From: Coptis chinensis
Taxonomy: Eukaryota; Streptophyta; Magnoliopsida; Ranunculales; Ranunculaceae
Length of the DNA stretch: 64,000 bases
Assembly: GCA_015680905.1 (NCBI GenBank)
Contig: JADFTS010000017.1
Location: 1 to 64,000, forward strand
Direction: 5' to 3'
The notes under the pieces were generated by a model. The model was not told the origin of the DNA. It saw only the letters and a program-made list of their open reading frames with translations, and searched no databases. The position numbers were made by a program, and so were the translations under genes. The stretch's first letter is position 1. Every line of letters begins with the position of its first letter. Below are positions 32,297-44,890 of this stretch, piece by piece.

Positions 32297-34667
32297 ATGA
32301 GACGACAGGGTTTTAGCAGGATTTTTGGCTATCCGGTATGTTTTTTTTACTTTTCTACGCCAAATTTATGCTTCATTTTGACTATTTCTTAATGGAATTT
32401 CAGCTAAAAATTCATTGCCTCAAAAACAATTTGGACAAAAAGTATCAATATAGGACATGTGCTCAACTGGCAGAAGATAAACCAAAACAAGCTGCAGCAG
32501 CTTCTGATATGTTAGTTGATTCATTTGGAAGGCTTCATACTTATTTAAGGATCTCCTTGACTGAGCGTTGCAATCTCAGATGCCAATACTGTATGCCGGC
32601 TAATGGGGTCGAACTCACCCCTAATCCCTCACTTCTCTCAAATAATGAGATTATTCGATTGGCAGACCTGTTTGTTCGATCCGGCGTTGATAAAATTCGA
32701 CTCACTGGTGGAGAGCCGACAATTAGAAGAGATATTGAAGATATATGCTTACAGTTATCTAATTTGAAAGGCCTCAAAACATTGGCCATAACAACAAACG
32801 GGATTACTCTTGCCAAAAAACTTCCTAAGCTCAAACAGTGTGGCCTCAATGCTTTAAATATAAGCTTAGATACGTTAGTCCCTGCAAAGTTTGAGTTTAT
32901 GACTAGGCGTAAAGGGCATGAAAGAGTTTTGGAATCCATTAATGCTGCTGCAGACCTTGGGTACAATCCTGTAAAGGTACTGCTATTTCATTTGGTGTTT
33001 TAGATGACTTGTGTATTGCTTTATAATGTGTGGATTGTTTTTCAGGTTTAGTTTGGTACAAATTTGCTATTCAATGCATTAATGCTTGCTCGTTTGTCAG
33101 GTTAATTGTGTCGTAATGCGTGGGTTCAATGATGATGAGATTTGTGATTTTGTGGAGTTGACGCGTGAGAAACCTATAAATGTACGCTTCATTGAGTTCA
33201 TGCCTTTTGATGGGAATGTTTGGAACGTCAAAAAACTGGTACCCTATTCCGAAATGTTGGATAGAGTGGTAAGGTAGAAACCAGTCATCCAGTTTCTTTT
33301 ATTTCTGAAATATGTTTTCTCTTAGACATATTTCTATATAGATACTAAACGTATTTCTGTACTCTATACAGACTATCTGAGAATGTTTGTTGCAATTTCA
33401 GGTAAAGCAGTTTAATAACCTAAACAGGCTTCGGGATCACCCCACAGATACAGCTAAGAATTTCAAGATAGATGGGTTTGTTGGCACTGTTTCTTTCATC
33501 ACATCAATGACTGAGCATTTCTGTGCTGGTTGCAATAGATTGCGACTTCTAGCTGACGGGAACCTCAAAGTTTGCCTGTTTGGTCCTTCAGAGGTATCAA
33601 AACTTTCTAACTTTCACTCCTGCTATCTTTCTGATACGGATTTTTAAATGAGCCTGAATATAACTTAACTTGTTACAATAAAATGTAAATATTTACATCT
33701 GCTCTCATATTTTTTTTTCTTTTTTTTGGCTACTGAGTTCTTATGTTGAATTGAATATTTGACATTGAATATCCAAGTTAAGACACAATAAATCTATGCG
33801 TTGTGTGTTTCTTTGAATTATATGTATTAGTTTTATGCCTTGAATCCCCCTTCGTTTTGGGACCTCCAGAGAGGATTTTCTAAAGCTAAACCAGTAAACA
33901 CTGTTAGGGGGATTGGGTGACCTGTAGATCTAAACATATACCAATCACTAAAGCTACGAAAAAGAAAAAGAAGAAAGAAAAGCTAATGAGATGAAATTAT
34001 AAGTTACTCCTTCACGTGTAGTGAAGAAATATGGTCTTGGTTAAAACTAAAATAAAAGAACAGATGTAGAGAGAACATTTGAGTTCTTGGAAAACAAGTA
34101 TCCCCGTACAAACGTAATTGCTTCATTGAATTAGATTTCAGTGTGATATTTTTTTACTACAGAAGTTGGTTTCACTTAATTCTCTAGTTCCTGACTATGA
34201 ATATACATCTATAATACTTTGATTATTATTCAAATTTAATTCTGTTTGCCAAAAACGTGGTCAACCTAAGAAACTTTTGCATTGCACTTGCGTATTCACT
34301 AGGTCATAGTTCTCATATGCAACTCTATCTCTTTGACTTGAAGCTTATTTCTAATTCATTTATATGTTTCCTTACAGGTTAGCTTAAGAGATCCTATCCG
34401 TTCTGGTGTTGATGATCTGGGGCTGACAGAAATTATAGGAGCAGCGGTATGCAAAATATCTCTACATGATGATTTTAGCTGAAATACTTGAGCTATGTCG
34501 TCTTTAACTTTTTCTACATTTTGTGCAAGTTATAAATGATAAGAGATGTTATTTATGTGTATGTTGGTGTGTGTGTGTTTTAGGTAAAGAGGAAGAAAGT
34601 TGCTCATGCTGGAATGTTTGACATTGCAAAGACAACAAATAGACCTATGATACATATTGGTGGCTGA
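32297..34667 (+). CDS. CNX2: GTP 3',8-cyclase, mitochondrial (molybdenum cofactor step 1)
   Basis: A radical-SAM enzyme that converts GTP to 3',8-cyclo-7,8-dihydro-GTP in the mitochondrion, the first step of molybdenum cofactor synthesis, together with CNX3. Six exons join in frame: 32297-32335, 32404-32976, 33101-33268, 33402-33593, 34378-34446 and 34584-34667. Every intron has GT...AG ends. The product is 374 residues, close to the plant family length. Exon 1 ([13 protein letters not shown]) resembles the start of Arabidopsis CNX2 and begins a presequence. Key motifs: CNLRCQYC (first 4Fe-4S, radical SAM CxxxCxxC), LTGGEPT (SAM-binding GGE), [13 protein letters not shown]...C (second cluster, C-x2-C-x13-C) and the C-terminal GG needed for catalysis. 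No lesion seen. A Harbinger-like MITE sits in the proximal promoter. Confidence 0.93.
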
Positions 34668-35037
34668 GGATGGGTATTCATACTTTCATGATACCTTTCA
34701 CTTATTTTTGTCATTCTAATTGAGTCACTTCTGTTGGTTCATTCTTTTTCGTTTGCACCCCTTTATCCATTGTTTTTGTAAAATGCAAGAATAAAAAAGA
34801 ATAATGAGTGCAGTTGAGCTTTTTCCAGTGCATTACTTGTAAACATATAGTCAAAACACCTACAAAAGGGAGGTTTGTATGAGAGTGTTTGTCTGTCTTG
34901 AACTAAGTTTTTGACCGAGTTAAATTCTATAGAGAATGTCATTTGTGTTTTAAAGTTCATTTGTTAATTACGTAGTTATAGTGCAATTGACTGGCGAATC
35001 ATCATCATATAACCCATCTCCATTTAGTGGCGGTCAT
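34668..35037. other. 3' flank of CNX2
   Basis: Likely 3' UTR and terminator region; nothing else recognised. Confidence 0.5.
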
Positions 35038-35640
35038 AAGGCTCAGTGCTCACAAGCAACTCGGTGCTCGGCTCGAGCTCACTCGTTTAATAATATGAGT
35101 CAAGTATGAGCACATTTTAAAGCTTGAGCTCAAAGTCAAGTAGCTCACAAGCTACTCGTATTTTACATAATTTTGTTAAAACTTATGATAATTGTTATAA
35201 TAGTGTGTTGGATTGTAATAGTTTATTATATATTGATTGTAATCATAGTGTGTATACTTTATAATACTATAATACTTGTTAGATAGTGGTAAATTGTGGT
35301 TTCACTGAATTGTAATCACATTTTACACTTTTGTATTTTGTTATATTGTCTTTGCATGTTATTTCGGTCTTTAGTCAGAGTTCTATCTCCATTCTATTCT
35401 CACTTATCTCTAGATGGTGTTTGAATTCAAGTTTATACACAAATCAAGCCGAATCAAAGCTTGGAAACCTGTGATCGAGTTCGAACTTATAGTTCATAAC
35501 AATCCGAATCCAGGTTCGCTGAGCTACTCGAATACTTGGCAAGCTGACTCGAGAAAATTTGAGCTCAACTCAAGAGACACACAAGCTCGACTTGAGCATC
35601 CTAAACCTAGACTCGATTCAAGCAATAACCAGCTCTGATT
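35038..35640. repeat. GAGCTC/CTCGAG-rich dispersed repeat
   Basis: Two flanking parts (35038-35160 and 35430-35640) are crowded with GCTCGAGCTC, GAGCTCAA, CAAGCTCG and ACTCGA words. The AT-rich middle lacks them. The words in the two parts read partly as inverted copies, so the whole may be an old MITE-type element. The element class is unknown. Confidence 0.5.
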
Positions 35641-37385
35641 CAGGTGCACAGTCTTCTCAACCAAGTTTACTTTCTTCAAATTCTCAATTCTTCCAAAGCC
35701 AGCTTCCTTGCATGTTAGGCAGCAAGTAATCTTATGTGGTTGAGCACTTACTATGCACAACACTGAGTACAAGTTATGCATGTTTTCTAATGTCAAATAG
35801 ATAATTCGATGGTACTTTTCACTACTAAATGTCCATGAAGATTTTTAGAGGGTATTTTCAGAGTTGGCATTCAACAAGTGCCATTTAATTTTTTCTGCTT
35901 AAGAAGTTACCGGTACAGAGACATTCATTAAATAATTGAAAACCTGGTCATGATCATGGGACTATGGAATTTGGAGATGGCTGATGTGTTTGGAAGATGT
36001 GTGTTATTCATCTAAGAAAACTAAACAGAATTTTTTTACCTGTAATCCATTTAAGCACATAAAAATCGATCTCGACGCGTCAGTGACGTGAAGTTTCTTT
36101 TTCCTGGCAATCCCACCCCTGTCGGCATGGTTTAATAGGTGAAACCTCTTTGGATTGGCGCAGCCTGGATACAGGCTTGTGCCCTCTTATTGATGGGGCA
36201 TTGAAGGGTTTAAGATTTATATTTACTGTAAATTACTGTGAAGAGGGAAGAGAGCACCATCCCGTTGGGTTCCATCTAACTATCAAGGGATAGCAATTCG
36301 GTTACTATAAGAGTCTGCAGCTTATTCTAATGCTGTGTATACAAACTGCACACTGGATCTATACAAATTGCCTCTGCTGCTGCTACTGTATGTTTGATAG
36401 GAACAAGAACAGGATACTGCTGGGTAATCTAATGGGAGTTCTGTTAGCATTCTTTCACTTGGATGGCCCCGGATAATATGTGGAATTGTTACCATTGCCG
36501 TTGTAGTAGTAACGAAAGAATTATCACGCTGATTTAAATGGCTGTTTACATGTCAGGTATATGCTTTTGTTTTCTCAATTTTAAGATTAGCAAAAAACAA
36601 GATTTACTGCAATCAGACATGGTGTAAAGGGAGCCTGGAAATACTGAAATACAGTCAGGTTTAAACTTACATGAGTAGTTGCTTCAAATCTGTTTGATGC
36701 ACATGTGATGATATGGTATGAAAAGAATTGCATCTGGATTTCCCCCACCTTCATGCTTACAGCAGTACAGCCTACATCTTAGAGAAATACGAAGTCACTC
36801 TTATTGCAAAATGTATCGTTTATCCAAGCCCCTATAACCCTATCGCTATGAGCAAAATGGAAAGGCGAGGGTGTGCCTGACCATTTTTGTCCTATCTAAA
36901 CTGAGAGCGACATCCGTCTTGATTGAAAGTTTTGCTGTCGTCCTTCATGTTGGTCTGATTAGATGTGGAACTCATTAAGGAATCCTCCATGTTTCTCATT
37001 GCCTCCAAACCTCCAATTGAAAGTACGCAACTTGATTGTTCAATTCTTTTCTCCCCTGGTGGAACTATCTAACTCTTTGTTTTATCAGTGGAACAATCTA
37101 ACTCGACATGCTTGAAACCGGACTCAGTATCCTTTTAAGTTTTATCAACTCTGCATGGTGCTAAAAAAAACAAGAAAAAAATGTTCTAAGATTCCTTCCA
37201 TATTATAGGCATTGCTTGGAATACGGTGGAAGACGAACATAGTAGCACATTATACGAACTACATGCCATGGTTAAAGTAAGAGTTCATGGCGCATAAAAG
37301 TATAAAACTAACACAGGTTACACAGCCCGGAGAAATGAAGTGAAGATTCACTTATCTACACTCGCTCAAGCTAGCTACAACTTTG
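35641..37385. other. Intergenic between CNX2 and FAD2, nothing recognised
   Basis: No gene found on either strand. A GC-richer block at 36070-36200 looks locally different from its surroundings but has no ORF I can identify. The last few hundred bases are probably the FAD2 3' UTR. Confidence 0.4.
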
Positions 37386-38530
37386 TTAGATCTTATTACC
37401 ATACCAGAAAACCCCTTTGTTATGGGAACCCTCGTCTGGCTCCACATAAACACACTCCTTTGCTTCTCTCCACATTGCCTTGTAAAAAGGTGTCCCATCA
37501 AATTGGTAGTACTCCTTCAGCACAGGCTTGACCGCTTTAGTTGCCTCCATCGCATGGTAATGTGGCATAGTTGAGAACAAGTGATGTGCCACATGTGTAT
37601 CAGTAATGTTATGAAAAACCTTGTTCAGTACTCCATAGTCCCTATCGCAAGTTGCCAATGCTCCCCTCAGCCAATCCCACTCTGATGAATCATAATGTGG
37701 CAAGGAAGGATGAGTGTGCTGCAAGTATGTGATCAAAACAAGGAAGGCATTGACGATTAATAATGGAACTCCATAAACACAGATCAGCCAGCTGATTCCT
37801 TTTGCAGCGGCAAGCCTAAACAGCCCATATGTGACCGCAAAAATACCAGCATCTGATATTAAAATTTGAAGTCTCTCACGGTCATTGTATATTGGGCCAT
37901 AAGGATCAAAATGGCAGGCGAAGCGGTCATAATAACGACCAGAAACATTGAATGCCAAGTACAAAGGCCAGCCAAAAAGGAGAGTGACAGCAAGTGTTAA
38001 TACCCGCCCTGGTGGATTGTTGAAGTACTTGGAAAACCATGACACCTTGGATTTAGGCTTTGGGACGAAGACCTCATCACGCTCAAGTGAGCCGGTATTT
38101 GAATGGTGACGACGATGACTGTACTTCCAAGAGAAGTAAGGAACAAGAAGGAAAGAGTGGAGGACAAGTCCAACTGTGTCATCAAGCCATTGGTAGTCGC
38201 TGAAGGCATGGTGTCCACACTCGTGCGCTATGACCCAGACGCCAGTGAGGACACAACCCTGCATAGCCCAATAAATAGGCCAAGCAATGGAGGAGAGGGG
38301 TTGTGGTAGGAGAGAAAAGTAAGTAGTAGCAATGTGATAAAGTAGAGAAACAATGATAAAGTCGTAGACAACATAGGAGAAAGAACGAATGACGGAGCGT
38401 TGAAAGCAGTGTGGGGGGATGACTTTCTTGAGCTCGCCAAGAGTGAATGGGGTTTTGCGTATGGGACTCGCTGAATGCCTTCCTTTTCATCCTTCTTGGT
38501 GGAAACAGACATGCGCCCCCCAGCGCCCAT
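37386..38530 (-). pseudogene. FAD2: Oleate delta-12 desaturase of the ER, one-base frameshift
   Basis: FAD2 makes linoleate from oleate on phosphatidylcholine in the ER membrane. The start MGAGGRMSVSTKK (ATG 38530-38528) and VPYAKP are canonical. At the G run 38449-38452 (plus strand; four bases where the family codon order needs five) one base is missing, shifting the frame after residue 27. If the frame is picked up one base over, the rest reads without a stop to 37386, for about 381 codons in all, close to the family's 383. All three histidine boxes are present: HECGHH (38225-38208), HRRHH (38117-38103) and HVAHH (37595-37581). The end YGNKI resembles the aromatic ER retrieval signal. The coding region is intronless, as usual. 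A single homopolymer slip in an otherwise perfect gene could be an assembly or sequencing error, so true inactivation is unproven. Confidence 0.9.
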
Positions 38531-38561
38531 TGTTGCCAACTGTGTATCAGATTCAAAGGAC

Positions 38562-39710
38562 CTATAAAGCAAGAATGTCTCAGTTCGCAAAATGAAACCT
38601 TTAAGACTAGTACTAACAGTCTACAATCTTGACTATCTAACTGTCTACATAAAACATCTCTGCCCATATGCTTATTAAAATAGCTTAAAAAAGTAGAGTA
38701 AATTTTACAGGGAGACTGGACCAATTCAGACGGGATAACAAGGTATGAAAATTTTAGCTCTAATCACAACCTCAATATTTGGCCCTCTCAGACAAGAAAT
38801 GTACATAAACTAATAAATTGTCTTTACAACTTCTGTTCTCAAGATCAAATTGTACCATATCCTTTTTCTCTACAGTATTTTACTGACTACTGGTAGTGAT
38901 ACCATGTCCAAAGACCAGCTTCTGGTGGTCCTAGACTAACTTTCAAGAAACCACAAGAGCCACTTTGGGCAACACAATTGGTTCACCACTTGAGGATAAT
39001 CCAAGAATAGGTTTAGGTGGATCTCTACTTTAAAAATTGAAATGGTGGTAAAACCAAACATGACTAATGGTCCACAAAACAACCTGGATCTGGCCCTGGT
39101 CACATGTCTACCTATTCATTTAAAAGCATCAAGTCCCTGTGATTCACAATATGATAAAGCCATGACTGTTGAATAAAAAGCTGAATGAACTAAACAAAAC
39201 AGGGAACCTAATTGAATGAATGGAAGAAGATATATATCCTATATATCCTAAACATCTTATTTGAGAAATGTTTAATTCAGTTTTTGTTTGTTTATGGAGC
39301 AGCTGCCATTCTTCCAAGACTAATTATTATAAATTAAATGGCAATTGAGATTTAATGCTAGATGACATCATATCCCAAAATAAGATTTTCATAAAAATCC
39401 ACAGCATATTTCTCCACAGCATATTTCTAACCAGAAGAAATAGTTTACAGATTGTCACGTCATTTTTATAATAAAATACAGCTTGTTTGAGAAAGCTTTT
39501 CCGAAAGATTCGGCCTGTAAATGAAATACATTTTGAAAAAGATCTGCTTAGGTTCAAAAGAGAGCCTCAAATCATAGATGCTCAACAAAATACATTAACT
39601 CTAGATCCAATCTCAATAAATTCACGCATGATTTTCTGAAAAACATGAATGCACGAAAAAAATTCACACACGTGGGTGTATATATATATATATATATAAA
39701 GAAAACATAC
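38562..39710 (-). other. Probable FAD2 5'-UTR intron
   Basis: Plant FAD2 genes usually carry one intron of about 1 kb or more in the 5' UTR. Here the minus strand shows a GTATGTTTT donor at 39710 after a GA-rich leader (39711 to about 39800), and a CTTTATAG acceptor at 38562, 31 bases before the start codon. The size would be 1149 bp. An ACACAG nearer the ATG is an alternative acceptor. A (TA)n run lies near the donor (39679-39699). Confidence 0.6.
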
Positions 39711-39819
39711 TAAAAGAGAAGAGATTGCCTCCCTAGTCTCCTTCACTCTTTTGCTCTCTCTCTTTTCTCTGCCTTTTTTTTTTTTTATCTTCTTCTCTCG
39801 CTTTAGAGCATTCCCATGA

Positions 39820-40012
39820 AGCCGTATTTAAAGCTTTTACTGGCACAGTCCCACTACATAGGGTGGGCCCCACACGACTGCAACTTGTTAAAATCTGCTC
39901 TCTTGCACGTGTTTGAATCTGATTCGAAGATTAGCAAAATGGCAGATCCTAAACACGTCGTCATTTGCATTGAAACTCTTGGTTGCAAAATATCTGGGAT
40001 TCCTATCACGTG
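39820..40012 (-). promoter_or_regulatory. Probable FAD2 promoter with G-boxes
   Basis: On the minus strand a TTTAAATA box (39826-39834) lies just upstream of the GA-rich leader. CACGTG G-boxes are at 39906-39911 and 40007-40012, and a third is within the leader intron side at 39669-39674. G-boxes bind bZIP/bHLH factors and are known in seed and stress promoters. The start site is not seen directly. Confidence 0.5.
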
Positions 40013-40239
40013 AATAGTTCCGTCTGTTTGTGTAAAAACGACGGGAGTGTTGGTTGTTGAGGAAAGACCGAAACTCGAACCAAGTGGCCAGGTTATGACT
40101 TAATCACTTCTACTACTAGTCCTCTTTGCCTCGATTCTCGGGTTGTTCACCCGATGCAATATATTTCCAACTCAGCTCTTAACCAATTTGTGCACTTAAA
40201 TAAATAGAATATCAAAAGTTGGGCTTGGGATTATAAGGT

Positions 40240-40580
40240 GGGTTTATGTGGCTGCGGTTTTGTTAAAGTTGGGATATACAGTGCGGTTTATCCAAAATCG
40301 CTTTGATGTCAACTATTTGATATTTTTTTGGTTTGGTATTTGGTTTGGTTCAAATATTTAGTGTTTTCTTAGTTTCTCTTCTAAAAATGTAGAAATACTT
40401 TCTTTTCATTTTAAAACACAAAATTGGAGAAATAATTTGGTGATTTTTCAGATGTTCAAATTTGATAAAATGGAGATTTTTTGATGAAAATTTGGGTTCC
40501 AATTTTGGTGTTGTATATCAAATTTTCATGCGGTTTAAAAACCACGCAAGGTGTGGAGAACAGATGGTGCATGGTGGTGG
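40240..40580. repeat. Old relative of the 31379-31890 MITE (partial)
   Basis: It has a 19-bp palindrome-like word at 40283-40301 (GCGGTTTATCCAAAATCGC). Its reverse complement matches the GCGGTTTTGGATAAA word at 31454. Repeated TTTGGTTTGGTATTTGG words also match the inner part near 31790-31850. No borders were found. Confidence 0.35.
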
Positions 40581-43500
40581 GGGGAATAAATTGTTGAAGT
40601 GGTCCGGTTTTTGTACATAACCTATTTTTTAACAAATTTTTTTTTTGTCGGTCCTTTTCTTATAAATTATGATGTAGATTGAAATCCAACCTTTTACAAT
40701 GGATACCGAAAACTTAATATTTTGTGGTTGAGTTTTTTAACTTAAGATTTTTAAGATGAAGGCTTGGGCTCAAAAATAGGAACCAAAGGGAAGAATGTTT
40801 CATGAGGTAGTTAGACCAACATGTATATTTTGAATTGTGCACAAACCTCAATATTAAAGTTTGTTTGGAGCTTTTAGAGTTAGTGCTTACTACTAGTCCT
40901 TTTTTATTTTGTTTTATTTTGTTTTATTTGTTTTATTTGTTTTATTTGCATTGAAAAATAAAATGATGATAATGTTTTTATTTTTTATTTTTTTATTATT
41001 TTTTATTATTTTTAGTTTTTTTGTAGTATATACTCTTCGAATAAAAGACAATGTTGTTGTTGTTATAGTTATTTTTTTATTTTTTTTATTTATAGTATAC
41101 ACTAATCAAATAAAAGAAAATATTTTTTTTGTTGTATACTATTTGAATAAAAGAAAATGTTGGTTTTATTTGTTTGTTTCAAATATTGGAAATTTTATTT
41201 ATAATGATTACAAATTTTAGAAAATAATTAGCATAAAACACCAAATTTCCAATAATTTGCCGCGGATCTTCAAGTCCTTTCAATGTTGATGCAAATCTAT
41301 CCAAACCAAATACAAACTCGTTAAAATTTGGTCATTAGGTTGTAGTCCATAACTATCTGGAAAAATCACTTAAGGAAAAACAGATTGTTTTCTAAGAAAC
41401 CAACAATGAGTTTGAAACTAAAGTGGAATGAAACAATGCGGTTTTTAACTCTAACAAAGCCTTTTTAACAAATTATTTTTTATGGAAAGTGAAAAAGCAC
41501 ATAAAATAAGACATGTGCTTTTGTCTGAACACTCTTACGTGGTATGTACGTGAAAACTTAATTTTTTCAAGATGGGTTTTTAACTTAAGATTTCCTAGAT
41601 GAAGATCGTGACTTTGTAATAATGAGGTATAACATATGGAAGAATGTTTCACAAGGTAGTTAGACCAACATGTATATTTTGAATTGATGGCATAAACTTC
41701 AATAGTGGAAGTTGTTTGGAGCTTTTAGAGTAGTAGTGCCTATTTGTATTTGAAGCAGAATAAGTTGATTAGCTTTGCTTTTTGTGATTTTTGATTTGTC
41801 TTATTTTTATAGGGTTTTATTTTTATTATTTTTTTTTTTTTTTGTAGTGGATAATCTACTGAAAAAAAAAGAAAATGATGATGTTTTTTTTTTTTTGTTT
41901 TTTTTTTTATATATTTTTAGTTTTTTTAAAAGAAAATATTGTTGTTGTTGTTGTTGTTGTTATTTTTTTTTTTTTTTATTTATAGTATATACTCTTCAAA
42001 TAAAAGAAAATTTTTTTTGTAGTATATTCTCTTCAAATAAAAGAAAATGTTGGTTTTGTTGTTGTTTTTAGGTGGAAATTTTATTTATAATGATAACAAG
42101 TTTTACAAATAATTAGGACAAAGCGTCAAATAAATTTTGGACGACGCAAGTCCTTTCGAAGGCGCAAATCCTATCCTCCTAAATACAAACTCGTTAGAAC
42201 TAAAGCTATCTTTTAGGTTGTAGTCCATAACTATCTGCAATCACTTAAGGAGCTTAACAGAATTGTTGTGCCAAGAAACCAACAATGTCTAAAACCGAAG
42301 CGGAATGAAACAATCTTTGGTTAACTCTAAAAGCCTCATCGTGTTATCACACAATAGGAAAAAGAAAGCACATAAAATGAGACATGTGCTTTTGTCTGAA
42401 CACTCTTACGTGGTATGTGCGTGAAAACTTAGGTTTTTCAAGATGGGTTTTTAACTTCAGATTTCTTTGATGAAGATCGTGGCTTTGTAATGAGGTAGAA
42501 CATATGCAAGAATTTTTCACAAGGTAGTTAGACCAACACGTATATTTTGAATTGATGGCGCAAACTTCAATAGTGGAAGTTGTTTGGAGCTTTTAGAGTA
42601 GTGCACGCGACTGTATTTGAGCAGAATAAGTTCAGTTAGCTTTGCTTTTGTGAATTCTTTATTTGTTTTATTTTTATATGGTTTTTTTTATATACTCTTG
42701 AATTTTTTTTTTTTTAAAATTTGGATAGTATATACTCTTCAAATAAAAGAAAAATATTTTTATATATTTTTTTACTTTTTTGTAGTATATATTCTTGAAT
42801 AAAATAAAATGTTGTTGTTGTTGTTATTAATTTTTATTTTTTTTTTTTTATTTATATACTACTCTTCAAATAAAAGAAAATGTTTTTATATTTTTGTTGT
42901 AGTAAATTCTCTTGAATAAAAGAAAATGTTGGTTTTGTTGTTGTTTTTAAGTGGAAATTTTATTTATAATGATAACAAGTTTTACAAATAATTAGGACAA
43001 GCATCTGATAAAAATTTGGGATGCAAGTCTTTTACGAGAAGTCGCAAATCCTATCCTCCTAAATACAAACTCGTTAGAACAAATTTATCTCATTAGGTAG
43101 TAGTCCATAACTATCTGCAATCACTTAAGGAGCTTAATAGATGGTTGTGCCAAGAAACCAAAAATGTCGGCCCGAGCGGAATGAAACAATCTTTGGTTAG
43201 CTCTAGAAACCTCCTCGTGTTTCCACAATAGGAAAAAGCTATTGCATAAAATGAGACATGTGCTGGTTCTCCCACCTCAAAGACTCCATTGAAAACTTAG
43301 GTTTTGGAGATGTTTTAAGTTTCTTTGACACAAGATCATGCCTCCAATGAAACCAACCATAGACCAATACATTTTTGGACCGAAGTGTTGATATTATATT
43401 TTCATTCGGATCAATGAAAAATTCACGGGAGCCTCCTTTTCACTGAATTCTTTATTTGTTTTATTTTTATATGGTTTTATTTAGTATATACTCTTGAATA

Positions 43501-44580
43501 AAAGAATACATTTAAAATATACGACTTCAAATCAATATATATATATTATAAATATATATAAAAATGTATAAATTATATATATATATGATTTAGTTTTTTG
43601 TATGAATGTTCTTGAATAAAATGTTGTTGTTATTGTTGTTGTTATTATATTAAGTTTTTAAGAACAAATCATAATTGAATACTAGTGTGAGAATTGTAGA
43701 AAATTTTCATCATAAAAGGAAACAAGAATTTGTTGTTTAAGTGGAAATTTTATTCATAAAAGAAAATTTTACAAATAATTAAAAAACTAAGTAAATTTTT
43801 TTGGGGTTTAGTACCACCCATTTTATGAAAGGATGCTTTCTCGAAAAAATGTCAAAGATGAAGAAAGAAAATACATGTGAAGCATGAGAAAAAAATTTAG
43901 CTAACACTTAAGGGCTTAAAAAAGTGTTGTCAAGCACAATATGTAACATGTCAAAAGAAAGAATGAAAATAATCTTTGGTTAATCAATGAAAACAAGCAA
44001 ATATCACACAATAGGAAAAAGATAGCACATAAAATGAGACATGTGCTTTTGTTAACACTTTTACTTGGTATATGCGTGAAAAGTTAATTTTTTCTTGACG
44101 AGTTTTTTAACTTTAGATTTCCTAGATGAAGATCGGGGTTTTGTAATGAGGTAGAACATATGGAAGAATATTTCACAAGGTAGTTAGACCAACACGTATA
44201 TTTTGAATTAATGGTATAAACTTGATAATGAAAGTTGTTTGGAGCTTTTTAGAGTAGCACGCCTTGTTGTATTTTTGAATAATAAGTTCGGGTTAGCTTT
44301 GCTTTTGTGAGTTTTGATTTGTTTTATTTTTTGAGGGTTTTATTTTTTTTTTTTTTTTTTTTTTTGTAGTGGAAAATCTAAAAAAAATAAAATAAAATGA
44401 TTTTTTTTTTTTTTTTTTATTTTTTATGTATATACTCTTGAATAAAAGAAAATATTTGTTGTTGTTATTATTTTTTTTTTTTTTTTTTTATTTATAGTAT
44501 ATACTCTTAAAATAAAAGAAAAATTTTTTTTTGTTGTATATTCTCTTGAATAAAAGAAATGTTGGTTTTGTTGTTGTTTT

Positions 44581-44890
44581 TAAGTTGAAATTTTATTTAT
44601 AATGATAACAAGTTTTACAAATAATTAGGACAAACGTGCAACAAGCAGTGACGCAAGTCCTTTATGAATTGCAAATCTTATCCTCCGTAATACAAACTCG
44701 TTAGAACCAACTGTCATTAGGTTGTAGTCCATAACTATATGCAATCACTTAAGGAGCTTAACAGATTGTTGTGCCAAGAAACCAAAACTATCGAAACTGA
44801 ACGGAATGAAACAATGTTGGTTAACTCTGAAAGCCTCTTCGTGCTATCACACAATAGGAAAGAGAAAGACATAAATTGAGACATGTGTTT
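44581..44890 (+). repeat. Array 1 segment nearly identical to 46366-46680
   Basis: About 310 bp with only a few differences from 46366-46680, two units away, while the unit between differs clearly. It marks a recent two-unit duplication or conversion. Confidence 0.8.

Noticed and set aside
32541-32966. Minus-strand ORF opposite CNX2 exon 2
   Set aside because: It is the antisense of a well-supported exon.
36070-36200. GC-richer block as an exon or organelle DNA insert
   Set aside because: No frame or known organelle gene could be matched by eye.
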